Below are positions 8,756 to 16,800 of a DNA stretch of 64,000 bases, piece after piece (within the stretch, counting starts at the first letter, position 1; each line of letters starts with the position of its first letter). Below the pieces are notes generated by a model. The model searched no databases, was not told the origin of the DNA, and saw only the letters and a list, made by a program, of their open reading frames with translations. The position numbers and the translations under genes are program-made. Source of the stretch: Hyphomonas sp. (lineage in GTDB: Bacteria; Pseudomonadota; Alphaproteobacteria; Caulobacterales; Hyphomonadaceae); NCBI RefSeq assembly GCF_013823385.1, contig NZ_PNMA01000015.1:21892-85891 (forward strand). Direction: 5' to 3'.

Positions 8756-9058
8756 TTAGCCGGTGATTTCAAACCACAGGTCTTTCCAGTCCGGGTTCTG
8801 CTGTTCGATCAGATTGATCTTGTTCTGACGGCGGTAAACCTTGATTGATTTCTCGCGACGAATGGCCTCGGAGATTTCGTCATGGGTTTCAAACCAGACC
8901 AGCCGGGTGCATCCCCACTTCTTCGAGAAACCTTCAAAGATCCCCTCTCTATGCTGCCAGATCCTTTGCACGAGATTTGAGGTAACGCCTGTATAGAGCG
9001 TGCCGTTCTTGCGGTTTGCGGTGATGTAGACGGCAATAATCCGGTCTTCGTTTGCCAC
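8756..9058 (-). CDS. GIY-YIG nuclease-domain protein (UPF0213-like)
   Basis: A 100-residue single-domain protein. The two-strand motif is present in variant form (VYITANRKNGTLYTGVT), followed by the catalytic Arg in NLVQRIWQHR and the conserved Glu in ISEAIRREKSIK. The size and sequence fit the stand-alone GIY-YIG group that includes YhbQ and many alphaproteobacterial copies, of uncertain role. Here it is framed by perfect 46-bp inverted copies of a dispersed REP-like repeat, so it may be a small mobile or repeat-propagating unit rather than a housekeeping nuclease. Confidence 0.85.
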   Translation of the reverse strand: MANEDRIIAVYITANRKNGTLYTGVTSNLVQRIWQHREGIFEGFSKKWGCTRLVWFETHDEISEAIRREKSIKVYRRQNKINLIEQQNPDWKDLWFEITG

Positions 9059-9069
9059 GCCCTCGCCCC

Positions 9070-9115
9070 TTCGTCACCCTCGATGGCCGCAGGCCATCTG
9101 AGGGCCCATCTCCTG
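9070..9115. repeat. REP-like palindrome, right arm of inverted pair
   Basis: Exact reverse complement of 8700-8745. It lies directly upstream of the GIY-YIG start, so the promoter of that gene must lie within or beyond the repeat. Confidence 0.88.
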
Positions 9116-9127
9116 CGGAACGGCCGA

Positions 9128-9517
9128 TCAATCCACTATCGGTTTGAAAATCTTTTGGCTAGGGTACTTAGACCTATTGTGGTGTACCCTAATGCGGCAT
9201 CTGATCACTTGATCTGAAATCTCATGAGCATCGACCGGATGCTCGAATGATTGTCCGGGAAGCAGAGAACTTTTTGTGTGAGAGCTCAGTACCCACACTA
9301 AGGGTGTATGAAACTTTGAAGGCGTCTTTTCACCTTTCAACGTCCATTCGAAATCAATATCGAATAGTTGAATTGGAGCGGTATGATCATTTCTAATTCT
9401 GATCCACTGCCTCCCGTCATGTGGGAGGCAATCAATTACTTCAATGGTACAAGGATTTTGCCGAAGCGCGGTCCAAATCCTGTAGAGCAGCGGTGCCGGA
9501 TTTGGAATATCCACCAT
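9128..9517 (-). CDS. Hypothetical protein, 129 residues
   Basis: I do not recognise a family. The sequence alternates hydrophobic and polar residues in the manner of a beta-sandwich (QWIRIRNDHTAPIQLFDIDFEW), with no signal peptide and no membrane segment. Its DNA is clearly more AT-rich than topA next door, so with the GIY-YIG gene it makes a small islet of about 0.9 kb between topA and the exported-protein pair. The stop lies 13 bp from the right-hand REP-like repeat. Confidence 0.55.
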   Translation of the reverse strand: MVDIPNPAPLLYRIWTALRQNPCTIEVIDCLPHDGRQWIRIRNDHTAPIQLFDIDFEWTLKGEKTPSKFHTPLVWVLSSHTKSSLLPGQSFEHPVDAHEISDQVIRCRIRVHHNRSKYPSQKIFKPIVD

Positions 9518-9521
9518 CTGC

Positions 9522-12101
9522 CTACTCCTTCTTCGCAGCCTTCTTCTTCGGGGCCGCTTTCTTCGCAGCCGGCTTTTTCGCGGCGGCCTTCTTGGCGGGC
9601 GCTTTCTTCTTCGCGGTGCCGCCCTTGGCGTTTACAAGTTCGATGGCCTGCTCAAGCGTCACGGCATCCGGCGTGATTTCCTTGGGCAGGGTGGCGTTGA
9701 CCTTGCCCCATTTCACGTAAGGCCCGTAGCGGCCTTCGAACACTTCGATGGCGCCGCCGTCAGGGTGATCGCCGAGGGATTTGAGGGCGGTGGCCCCGCC
9801 GCGGGCGGAGCCGCGGGCTTTCTTGTCCTCGATCAGCGCGACGGCATGGTTGACGCCGATGGTGAACACGTCGCGCGGGTCTTTGAGGTTCGCATAGGTC
9901 TTGCCATGCTGAACATAGGGCCCGAAGCGGCCGAAATTGGCGAGGATCATCTCGCCATCTTCCGGATGGGGGCCGACTTCACGCGGCAGCATCAGCAGCT
10001 CAACGGCGCGCGCCAGGGTGAAGCCGTCCAGATTGTCCTTGTCCGCCTTGGTCAGCGAGGCGCGCTTGGGCTTCTCGCCGTTTGCCATCTCCACATAGGG
10101 GCCGAAGCGGCCGGATTTGAGGAAGATGGTTTCGCCCGTATCCGGATGAACGCCAAGCTCGTTGCCATCGGGGCTGATGGCGGCGCTTTCTCCGCCCTCG
10201 GAGGAAAACTGGCGGGTGTATTTGCACTCGGGGTGGCGCGAGCAGCCGACAAAGGCGCCGAACTTGCCGAGCTTCATCGACAGCTCACCCTCCTTGCAGA
10301 GCGGGCATTGGCGCGGCTTTTCAACCGGGTTGCCTTCGGCGTCCGTGCGCGGGAACACGTAAGCGCCCAGCGCCTCGTTCAGCGCGTCAAGCACGGCCGA
10401 GACGCGCAGATCCTTGGTGCCGTCGATATCGGCAGCAAACTGCTGCCAGAATTCGCGCAGGAAAGCTTTCCAGTCGAGCTTGCCATCGGAGATCACGTCG
10501 AGCTTTTCTTCCAGGCCTGCGGTGAAGTCATACTCCACATAGCGGCTGAAGAAGTTCTCGAGGAAGGCGGTGACCAGCCGGCCTTTATCCTCCGGCACCA
10601 GCGCCTTGCCCTCGATGCGGACATAGCCCCGGTCTTCCAGGGTGGAGAGGGTGGAGGCGTAGGTCGAGGGGCGGCCGATGCCGAGTTCCTCAAGCCGCTT
10701 GACCAGCGAGGCTTCGGTATAGCGCGGGGGCGGCTGGGTGAAGGACTGGTTGGCGTCCGCCTTCAGAAGGTCAGGATGCTGACCTTCGGCCATCTTCGGC
10801 AGGCGGCCTTCGGCGTCGTCATCATCCTCGCCGGCGTCGTGGCCTTCGGTGTAGAGCTTGATATAGCCATCAAACACGACGACCTGGCCGGTGGCGCGCA
10901 GGCCCGCGCGCTTGTCCTTCGAGGTGAGGTCGATGGTTGTGCGCTCGAACAGCGCCGCTTCCATCTGCGAGGCCACAGCCCGGCGCCAGACCAGCGTGTA
11001 GAGCTTCTTCAGGTCGCCGTCGCCATGATAATCTTCCGGGCGCAGATTGAAATCGGTCGGGCGCACGGCCTCGTGGGCCTCCTGCGCATTCTTGGCCTTG
11101 GAGGAATAGCGGCGCGTGTTTTCCGGCAGATAGCGCGCGCCGTAATTGGACTGGATCATCGCGCGGGCGGCCACATAGGCCTCCTCGGCCATGTTGACGC
11201 CGTCGGTCCGCATATAGGTGATGCGGCCTTCCTCGTAGAGCTTCTGGGCGGCCTGCATCGTGCGCTTGGCGGAGAAGCCGAGCTTGCGGCTGGCTTCCTG
11301 CTGCAGGGTGGAGGTGATGAAGGGCGGCGGCGGGTTGCGCTTGACGGGCTTTGCCTCAACCGAGGTGACGGAATAGCCGCCGACCTTGACGATCTCCAGC
11401 GCGCGGTCGGCGTCGCCCTTGTTGCCGAGGGTGAACTTCTTCAGCGTCTCGCCATCGAGCGAATGCAGCCGGGCCTCGAAATGCGAGCCATCGGGCGCAC
11501 GCAGCTCGGCGGCGATGTTCCAGTATTCCTGCGGCCGGAACATCTCGATCTCGTTCTCGCGGTCGCACACGATGCGCAGGGCAACCGACTGCACCCGGCC
11601 GGCCGAGCGCGAGCCCGGCAGCTTGCGCCAGAGAACCGGGGAGAGATTGAAGCCGACCAGATAGTCCAGCGCCCGGCGGGCGAGGTAGGCATCGACCAGT
11701 TCCTCGTCCAGCTTGCGCGGGTTTTCCATGGCCTGGGTCACCGCGCTCTTGGTGATCGCGTTGAACACCACGCGCTCGACCGCCATGTCCTTTTTCAGGG
11801 CCCGGCGCTTCTTCAGCGCCTCGATCAGGTGCCAGGAGATGGCCTCGCCCTCGCGGTCAGGGTCGGTCGCCAGGATCAGCGTATCGGCGTCCTTCAGGGC
11901 GTTGGCGATGTCGGAGATGCGTTTGGCGGACTTGGCATCGGCTTCCCAGACCATTTCAAAGTCGTTTTCGGGGTCAACCGAGCCGTTTTTCGACGGCAGA
12001 TCCCGGATATGCCCGTACGAAGCGAGGACTTTATAGTCCTTGCCCAGGTACTTGTTGATCGTTTTGGCCTTTGCCGGAGACTCGACGACGACAAGTTTCA
12101 T
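9522..12101 (-). CDS. topA: DNA topoisomerase I
   Basis: An 859-residue type IA topoisomerase that relaxes negative supercoils. It begins MKLVVVESPAKAKTI, the Toprim domain start, with the DPDREGEAISWH acidic motif. The active-site Tyr sits in GRITYMRTDGVNM near residue 296. One C4 zinc finger is seen near residue 600 (CPLCKEGELSMK, then CSRHPECKY). Three topo C-terminal repeats with RFGPYV-type motifs follow, and the end is a Lys/Ala-rich tail of about 30 residues, as in other alphaproteobacteria. The ATG used is eight codons inside the longest open frame, because homologues start with MKLVVVESP. Confidence 0.95.
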   Translation of the reverse strand: MKLVVVESPAKAKTINKYLGKDYKVLASYGHIRDLPSKNGSVDPENDFEMVWEADAKSAKRISDIANALKDADTLILATDPDREGEAISWHLIEALKKRRALKKDMAVERVVFNAITKSAVTQAMENPRKLDEELVDAYLARRALDYLVGFNLSPVLWRKLPGSRSAGRVQSVALRIVCDRENEIEMFRPQEYWNIAAELRAPDGSHFEARLHSLDGETLKKFTLGNKGDADRALEIVKVGGYSVTSVEAKPVKRNPPPPFITSTLQQEASRKLGFSAKRTMQAAQKLYEEGRITYMRTDGVNMAEEAYVAARAMIQSNYGARYLPENTRRYSSKAKNAQEAHEAVRPTDFNLRPEDYHGDGDLKKLYTLVWRRAVASQMEAALFERTTIDLTSKDKRAGLRATGQVVVFDGYIKLYTEGHDAGEDDDDAEGRLPKMAEGQHPDLLKADANQSFTQPPPRYTEASLVKRLEELGIGRPSTYASTLSTLEDRGYVRIEGKALVPEDKGRLVTAFLENFFSRYVEYDFTAGLEEKLDVISDGKLDWKAFLREFWQQFAADIDGTKDLRVSAVLDALNEALGAYVFPRTDAEGNPVEKPRQCPLCKEGELSMKLGKFGAFVGCSRHPECKYTRQFSSEGGESAAISPDGNELGVHPDTGETIFLKSGRFGPYVEMANGEKPKRASLTKADKDNLDGFTLARAVELLMLPREVGPHPEDGEMILANFGRFGPYVQHGKTYANLKDPRDVFTIGVNHAVALIEDKKARGSARGGATALKSLGDHPDGGAIEVFEGRYGPYVKWGKVNATLPKEITPDAVTLEQAIELVNAKGGTAKKKAPAKKAAAKKPAAKKAAPKKKAAKKE

Positions 12102-12173
12102 GCGGGGGGTCCACCTCTTCAAGGGCGGCAGAGATGGTCTGCCACGGCAGGGGCTGTCAAGGCCGGGACAGCG

Positions 12174-13295
12174 TCAACCGTCTTCGCGGTAGGCGATGAA
12201 GGCCAGGCTGGCGAACAGGAAGAACAGCGGCGGAGCCCATGCCGCCACGGCCGCAGGCGCGGCGCCGGTTGCCCCCAGGCTGGAGGAAAATTGCGTGAAA
12301 AAATAAAGCCCAATGGCCGCCATGACGCCTGTTGCAAGCAGCCGGGAAGTGCCCCCCAGACGCTGCAGGCGCAGGCAGGCGAGCGCCCCGATCAGGGCCA
12401 TTGCCGTAAACAGGATCGGTGTCGCCGTCAGGGTGAACCAGCGCATCGAATAGCGCGAAGTGTCCAGTCCTGCGGCACGTGTTTCATAAATGAAGCGGGG
12501 CAATTCCCAGAAACCGATCGTGTTGGGCGTGGCAAATTCGTCCAGCAGGCGCACCGCGTCCAGCGAGGTCGGGATGGCCAGCGTGGCGCGGCGTTCCGGC
12601 ACCTGGTTGGGCAGGTTCTCGACCAGATTCTCCAGCTGCCAGAAGCCATCGTTCAGAACCGCCCGCTGGGCGTCGATCCGGCGCACAAAGGCAAAGTCAT
12701 TGGTCGGCTGGCGCCCATTATAAAGACGCTGTTCCTCGATGATCTTCACGCCGGTCAGTGTCCGGCCGCCATCTTCGACCCGGCGCGCATGGATCACATA
12801 CTGGCTGGTATCGTCGCCCTGACGCAGCCAGATGCCGGTTTCGGCAACCGAAACAGTGCCCCGGCCGATGTTCAGCAGCCGGGCCCGTTCGGCCTCGAAA
12901 GACTGGGTAAGGCTCGCCGCAAACGGGTTCAGCACCATCGAGGAGAACAGGCCCAGCACCACGCCCAGCACGATGACCGGCGTCAGGAACCGCCAGGCCG
13001 ACAGGCCGCTTGCCCGGATGATCGAGAGTTCGGACCGCCGGTTCAGCCGGGTGAAGGCCATCATCGTGGCGGCCAGCAGCGCAAAGGGCAGGGTCTGCTC
13101 GACAATCATCGGCAGTTTCATGGCCGACAGGCGCAGCGCATCAAGCAGCGTGATCTCCACATCGCTGCCGATGGTGCGCAACTGCTCCACAACGTCGATC
13201 ATCACGATCGCCAGCAGCAGGATGCCGAGCACCAGAACGAGGCCGGAGATGCATTCGCGCAGGATATAGCGCTGGATGCGGGAAAACACGGGCAT
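12174..13295 (-). CDS. lptG: LPS export ABC transporter permease LptG
   Basis: A 373-residue inner-membrane permease of the YjgP/YjgQ family. It has hydrophobic segments near residues 10-35, 60-85 and 100-125, a beta-jellyroll periplasmic domain in the middle, and three further segments at the C-terminus. With LptF and LptB it pulls lipopolysaccharide out of the inner membrane toward the outer membrane. Its start overlaps the lptF stop (TGATG), showing translational coupling. Being the second gene after LptF identifies it as LptG rather than LptF. Confidence 0.9.
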   Translation of the reverse strand: MPVFSRIQRYILRECISGLVLVLGILLLAIVMIDVVEQLRTIGSDVEITLLDALRLSAMKLPMIVEQTLPFALLAATMMAFTRLNRRSELSIIRASGLSAWRFLTPVIVLGVVLGLFSSMVLNPFAASLTQSFEAERARLLNIGRGTVSVAETGIWLRQGDDTSQYVIHARRVEDGGRTLTGVKIIEEQRLYNGRQPTNDFAFVRRIDAQRAVLNDGFWQLENLVENLPNQVPERRATLAIPTSLDAVRLLDEFATPNTIGFWELPRFIYETRAAGLDTSRYSMRWFTLTATPILFTAMALIGALACLRLQRLGGTSRLLATGVMAAIGLYFFTQFSSSLGATGAAPAAVAAWAPPLFFLFASLAFIAYREDG

Positions 13296-14434
13296 CAGGC
13301 GCGCGCTCCGGGTATGTATCCGGACGGAGGGGCAATCCTCTGCTTGCGCCCGATGCGGGCGCCGCGGCTGAAATAGATCCAGCCCAGCATCAGGCCAGCC
13401 AGGAGCGGCACCGCCCAGAGCGCGATATTGAGGGCCGGGTCATCCGCCGCCGCCGATTGCAGCGCCAGATGCACCACCAGCACGAAGATCGCCCCGCCGG
13501 TCGCGATGCCGATCCGCTTGCTGTAGCCCTGGCGGCTGAAATCCCCGCCCAGAACGGCAAAGATCGCCAGCAGCGCCATGACGATGTTGAGCAGCGGCGA
13601 GGTGAGGCGCGCATTGGCCTCGGCCAGGAAGGTGTCGGCCTCCTTGCTCTCGAAATAGTTCTTCCGGTCCACGAACAGCAGTTCGAAGAGGAATTTGTCC
13701 GATGCCTTGAGCACCAGTTCGGAATCTTCCTTCATGAAGTCCGTCAGGTCGAACATGTACTGGTCGAATTCCAGCACCGAGAGCTGCTGGTTGGCGTCCA
13801 GCTGCTGGCTGAGCGCGTCGCGCAGGAGGAGGGTGGGGTGCCCGTCGACCGTCACCAGCGCCGCCGACCGGGCCAGGATATCGGTCGGATAGTCAGGATC
13901 GGTCATGTCCGAGATCAGAACGCCGCGCAATTCCCCGCCCACCTGATCGCGCGCGTAGAATGTGAGCCGTTCGCCATTGGAGGTGAACTGTCCGGCCCGG
14001 AACAGGGCGGCGGCAAGATCGGCCCGTGCATCGGCCACCGCCTCGCGCATCGCCCGCTGGGACATCGGCTGAACCCACAGGTTCACCGACATGTGCGCCA
14101 GCATGCAGACCACCGCCAGCCGCATCACCGGCGAGGCTATCTGCCAGCGCGTCATCCCGGCGGCCTGCGCCACCACGATTTCGGAATCCTTGTGTATCCG
14201 GTTGAGCGACCATACCCCGGCCACGAACAAAGCCAGCGGCAACAGCAGGGCAATCACCTGCGGCGAGCCGAGCATGACGATATAGAAATAGGTGAGCGCC
14301 GACTGCCGGTTTTCCAGGATCACATCGGTACGGGACAATCCCTGCGCCAGCAGCGCGACCATCACGAGGCTGCCCACGATGATCAGCACGGCCTGCAGGA
14401 CCTGCCGGAAGAGGTGCAGCTGGATCTTGGTCAT
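13295..14434 (-). CDS. lptF: LPS export ABC transporter permease LptF
   Basis: A 379-residue partner of LptG in the LptBFG extractor. The N-terminus LHLFRQVLQAVLIIVGSL is the first membrane helix, and six such segments flank a periplasmic domain (FTSNGERLTFYARDQVGG). The gene is first in the lptF-lptG unit. In related genomes lptF commonly stands head to head with pepA; here a chemoreceptor gene has come between them, and the region just upstream of lptF still carries an 80-bp copy of the pepA leader. Confidence 0.9.
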   Translation of the reverse strand: MTKIQLHLFRQVLQAVLIIVGSLVMVALLAQGLSRTDVILENRQSALTYFYIVMLGSPQVIALLLPLALFVAGVWSLNRIHKDSEIVVAQAAGMTRWQIASPVMRLAVVCMLAHMSVNLWVQPMSQRAMREAVADARADLAAALFRAGQFTSNGERLTFYARDQVGGELRGVLISDMTDPDYPTDILARSAALVTVDGHPTLLLRDALSQQLDANQQLSVLEFDQYMFDLTDFMKEDSELVLKASDKFLFELLFVDRKNYFESKEADTFLAEANARLTSPLLNIVMALLAIFAVLGGDFSRQGYSKRIGIATGGAIFVLVVHLALQSAAADDPALNIALWAVPLLAGLMLGWIYFSRGARIGRKQRIAPPSGYIPGARA

Positions 14435-14478
14435 AAGTGGGGCGCGGGCACTCTAGCGTCCAGAAATCGAACCGGAAT

Positions 14479-14558
14479 TGGCAGCATTTCTCTAGCTAAC
14501 GAGTTGCGCTTGGCGCGTCGATGCCTAGTTTCCGCTCGGGCCGGAGTTTCCGCACATG
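14479..14558. repeat. Copy 1 of 80-bp direct repeat (pepA leader duplicate)
   Basis: These 80 bp align without gaps to 16721-16800, with about 13 mismatches by hand count. The conserved core is CTAACGAGTTGCGCTTGGCG, and both copies end in CACATG. In copy 2 that ATG is the pepA start; here the ATG opens only a 21-codon frame. The pair brackets the chemoreceptor gene. It probably also holds the lptF promoter. Confidence 0.85.
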
Positions 14559-14606
14559 GCGCGCCGTTTATCCGCGCTGCCTTGGCGCCGCCGCAGCCAT
14601 TCCTGC

Positions 14607-14621
14607 TTAATTCATTCGTAA
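14607..14621 (+). promoter_or_regulatory. Possible CtrA-type site upstream of the chemoreceptor gene
   Basis: TTAA, seven bases, then GTAA differs at one base from the CtrA consensus TTAA-N7-TTAA; a TTAACC half-site follows at 14645-14650. Caulobacter chemoreceptors are often CtrA-controlled. The remainder of the 14435-14884 gap holds the 80-bp repeat and a poorly supported 74-codon frame at 14658-14882. Confidence 0.3.
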
Positions 14622-14884
14622 ACGTTCTGGTGGATGGTCCTTAGTTAACCATGGGTTTTGCCTGCGGCGCAGGGAATCATGGATGCTGGGGGCAACAGGG
14701 CAGTGGCTAGCGCTAGGCTGGATGCAACGGGACGCGAGCGGAGCTCTCCGGCTCGGCACCAGGCCGTGCGCGCTATGACCGCCATCGCCGCGATCGGCGC
14801 CTGCATCGCCATCGAGTTTTTTCTGGCCAGGGCAATTCTGGAAGCGGGTTTTCCGCCCATCGCATGGTGCATAGGGAGTTGATA

Positions 14885-16627
14885 GTGTTCGGCACGTTGA
14901 AAACAGCCTCTACCCCGACCCTTTTCCTCCTCTATTCCTTCTTCCATGTGCCCATTGGGGCCGGCGCGGCCCTGTTGGCCGGCGCTCCGGTATTGCTGCT
15001 GATTGCCGGGTCTCTGGGGATCGCCATGATTTCGGTGATCGCGCGCTATGTGATCCAGGGGCAGGTTGGCTCGGTCGTCATGGGCGTCACCATCATGGCC
15101 CAGGCGGCCCTTCTGGTGTTGGCCCTGAGCGGCCATCCGTGGCAGATCGACGCGCATATGTACTTCTTCGCGGCGCTTGCCCTGCTGAGCGGTTTCCGGA
15201 TGCTCACCGTCATCCTCGCGGCGGCGGCATTCGTTGCGGTTCACCATATCGTGCTCAACTTTGCCGCCTCCGATTTCATCTATCCCGGCGGTTCGAGCTT
15301 TGGCCGTCTGGCGATGCACGCCATCATCCTGGCTGTGGAAACCGCCGGGCTTTGCTTCGTGGTCCGCTCGGTTCAGGTCTATGCTGCAGCGGCCGATCAG
15401 CGCCAGCGAGACGCCGAACTTGCGCGCGCCGAGATCGAGCGGGAGTCCGAGAAACTTAAAGTCACGCTGGCAGACCTTGAAACGGCGCGCCTCAAGACCG
15501 CCGAGGCCCAGCAAAAGGAAGCCACCGCCCGCGCTGAAATCGAGCGGGAAGCCACTGCGCTCAAGAAGACGCTTGAAGATCTCGAAGCCGCGCGCAATTC
15601 CCAGGCCGCCGCAGAAGCCAAGGCCGCCAGCCAAAGGAAGCTCGCCGAAGCCGAAAGCGAGCGTGTGCGCGCCGAACAGGCGGAGATCGTGGAAGCGCTG
15701 GCCGAAGGACTGGGCGCGCTTTCCGCCGGCAATCTGACCTGCGAAATCGAGCGCCCCTTCGCCGCCAGCTATGAGGAACTCCGCCGGAACTTCAACGCAA
15801 CCGTCGTCAACCTTCGCACCCTGCTGAAAGACATTCAGGGCGTTGTCCACGGCGTGGAAAGCGGTGTGCGGGAGATTGCCGGGGCGGCCGAGAACCTCTC
15901 GGCGCGAACCGAACGCCAGGCTGCCGCCTTGAGCGAAACCGCCTCGGCCATCGGTCAGATCAATTCCAACTTGCGCAATTCTGCCGATCAGGCGGGCCAG
16001 ACCAAGATGGTTGTGGAAAGCGCCCGTCAGGAGGCCGACGATGGCGGCGCGGTCGCGCGCTCTGCCGTCCAGGCAATGGAAGACATCTCCGCTTCGGCCC
16101 TGAAAATCCAGAGCATTACCAATGTGATTGACGAGATTGCCTTCCAGACAAACCTGCTGGCGCTGAATGCCGGGGTTGAGGCTGCCCGCGCCGGGGAAGC
16201 CGGCAGAGGGTTTGCGGTGGTTGCCACCGAAGTCCGCGCGCTTGCCCAGCGATCGGCTGACGCCGCCAAGGAAATCGAAGCGCTGATCAAGACCTCCACC
16301 AACCAGGTCGGCAGCGGGGTCGCTCTGGTTGCCCAGACAGGGGACGCCTTCAAGCAGATCTCCGCCAAGGTTTCCGAAATCAGTGACCTGGTCAGCGATA
16401 TCTATGCCGTCTCGAAACAGCAGGCGGCGTCCTTCGGCGAGATCAACTCGGCCGTCGGTGAAATGGATGCCTCGACCCAGCAGAATGCGGCCATGGTGGA
16501 AGAAACCACGGCGGCCACCCACACGCTGTCGCGCGAAGCCCAGCATCTGGCCGAACTCATCTCCCGATTCTCCGTCGAGGCCCGCCGCAGCCCCGCGCTG
16601 GTCGTTCCGGGCCGGAAGGCCAGCTAG
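14885..16627 (+). CDS. Methyl-accepting chemotaxis protein, membrane-embedded sensor
   Basis: About 580 residues. The first 160 are four or more hydrophobic segments with almost no periplasmic loop, so sensing is likely within or near the membrane. Residues about 170-280 form a long charged coiled coil with an internal near-repeat (ARAEIERESEKLK / ARAEIEREATALK). A HAMP-like region follows, then the signalling hairpin whose tip reads DEIAFQTNLLALNAGVEAAR near residue 420. It should control CheA. I start it at GTG 14885, six bases after AGGGAG; an ATG at 14864 has no clear ribosome site. Its position between lptF and pepA, inside a direct repeat, suggests insertion. Confidence 0.88.
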   Translation: MFGTLKTASTPTLFLLYSFFHVPIGAGAALLAGAPVLLLIAGSLGIAMISVIARYVIQGQVGSVVMGVTIMAQAALLVLALSGHPWQIDAHMYFFAALALLSGFRMLTVILAAAAFVAVHHIVLNFAASDFIYPGGSSFGRLAMHAIILAVETAGLCFVVRSVQVYAAAADQRQRDAELARAEIERESEKLKVTLADLETARLKTAEAQQKEATARAEIEREATALKKTLEDLEAARNSQAAAEAKAASQRKLAEAESERVRAEQAEIVEALAEGLGALSAGNLTCEIERPFAASYEELRRNFNATVVNLRTLLKDIQGVVHGVESGVREIAGAAENLSARTERQAAALSETASAIGQINSNLRNSADQAGQTKMVVESARQEADDGGAVARSAVQAMEDISASALKIQSITNVIDEIAFQTNLLALNAGVEAARAGEAGRGFAVVATEVRALAQRSADAAKEIEALIKTSTNQVGSGVALVAQTGDAFKQISAKVSEISDLVSDIYAVSKQQAASFGEINSAVGEMDASTQQNAAMVEETTAATHTLSREAQHLAELISRFSVEARRSPALVVPGRKAS

Positions 16628-16720
16628 GAACGTCAGGGGCCGGCCCGCCGCCGCCCTGACAGAGCCTGCGCGCGGCAGACCGGCGCAGTTCGCACCCGCG
16701 TTCTGAAAACGACACAGTAT

Positions 16721-16800
16721 TGGCAGTTGTTTACTCGCTAACGAGTTGCGCTTGGCGCGCCGATGCTTAGTTTCCGCTCCAAACGGAGTTTCCACACATG
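16721..16800. repeat. Copy 2 of 80-bp direct repeat (native pepA leader)
   Basis: This copy ends with the pepA start codon and should carry its promoter and leader. The identity with 14479-14558 is strongest in the central 45 bp. The differences cluster at the left end and in a small hairpin-like stretch before GGAGTTTCC. Confidence 0.85.

Noticed and set aside
9765..13376. Plus-strand open frame of 1203 codons
   Set aside because: It is antisense to topA and lptG, both well supported. High GC with third-position bias keeps the opposite strand open. The translation has no recognisable domain and is His/Gln/Arg-rich.
14658..14882. Possible 74-codon gene just before the chemoreceptor
   Set aside because: It has a late hydrophobic stretch (AIAAIGACIAIEFFLARAIL) but no ribosome site or family. 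It may be a leader, but the evidence is too weak to list as a gene.
14645..16795. Minus-strand open frame of 716 codons
   Set aside because: It is fully antisense to the chemoreceptor gene, whose coiled coil and signalling tip are clear. The translation is Gly/Phe/Arg-rich with no motif.
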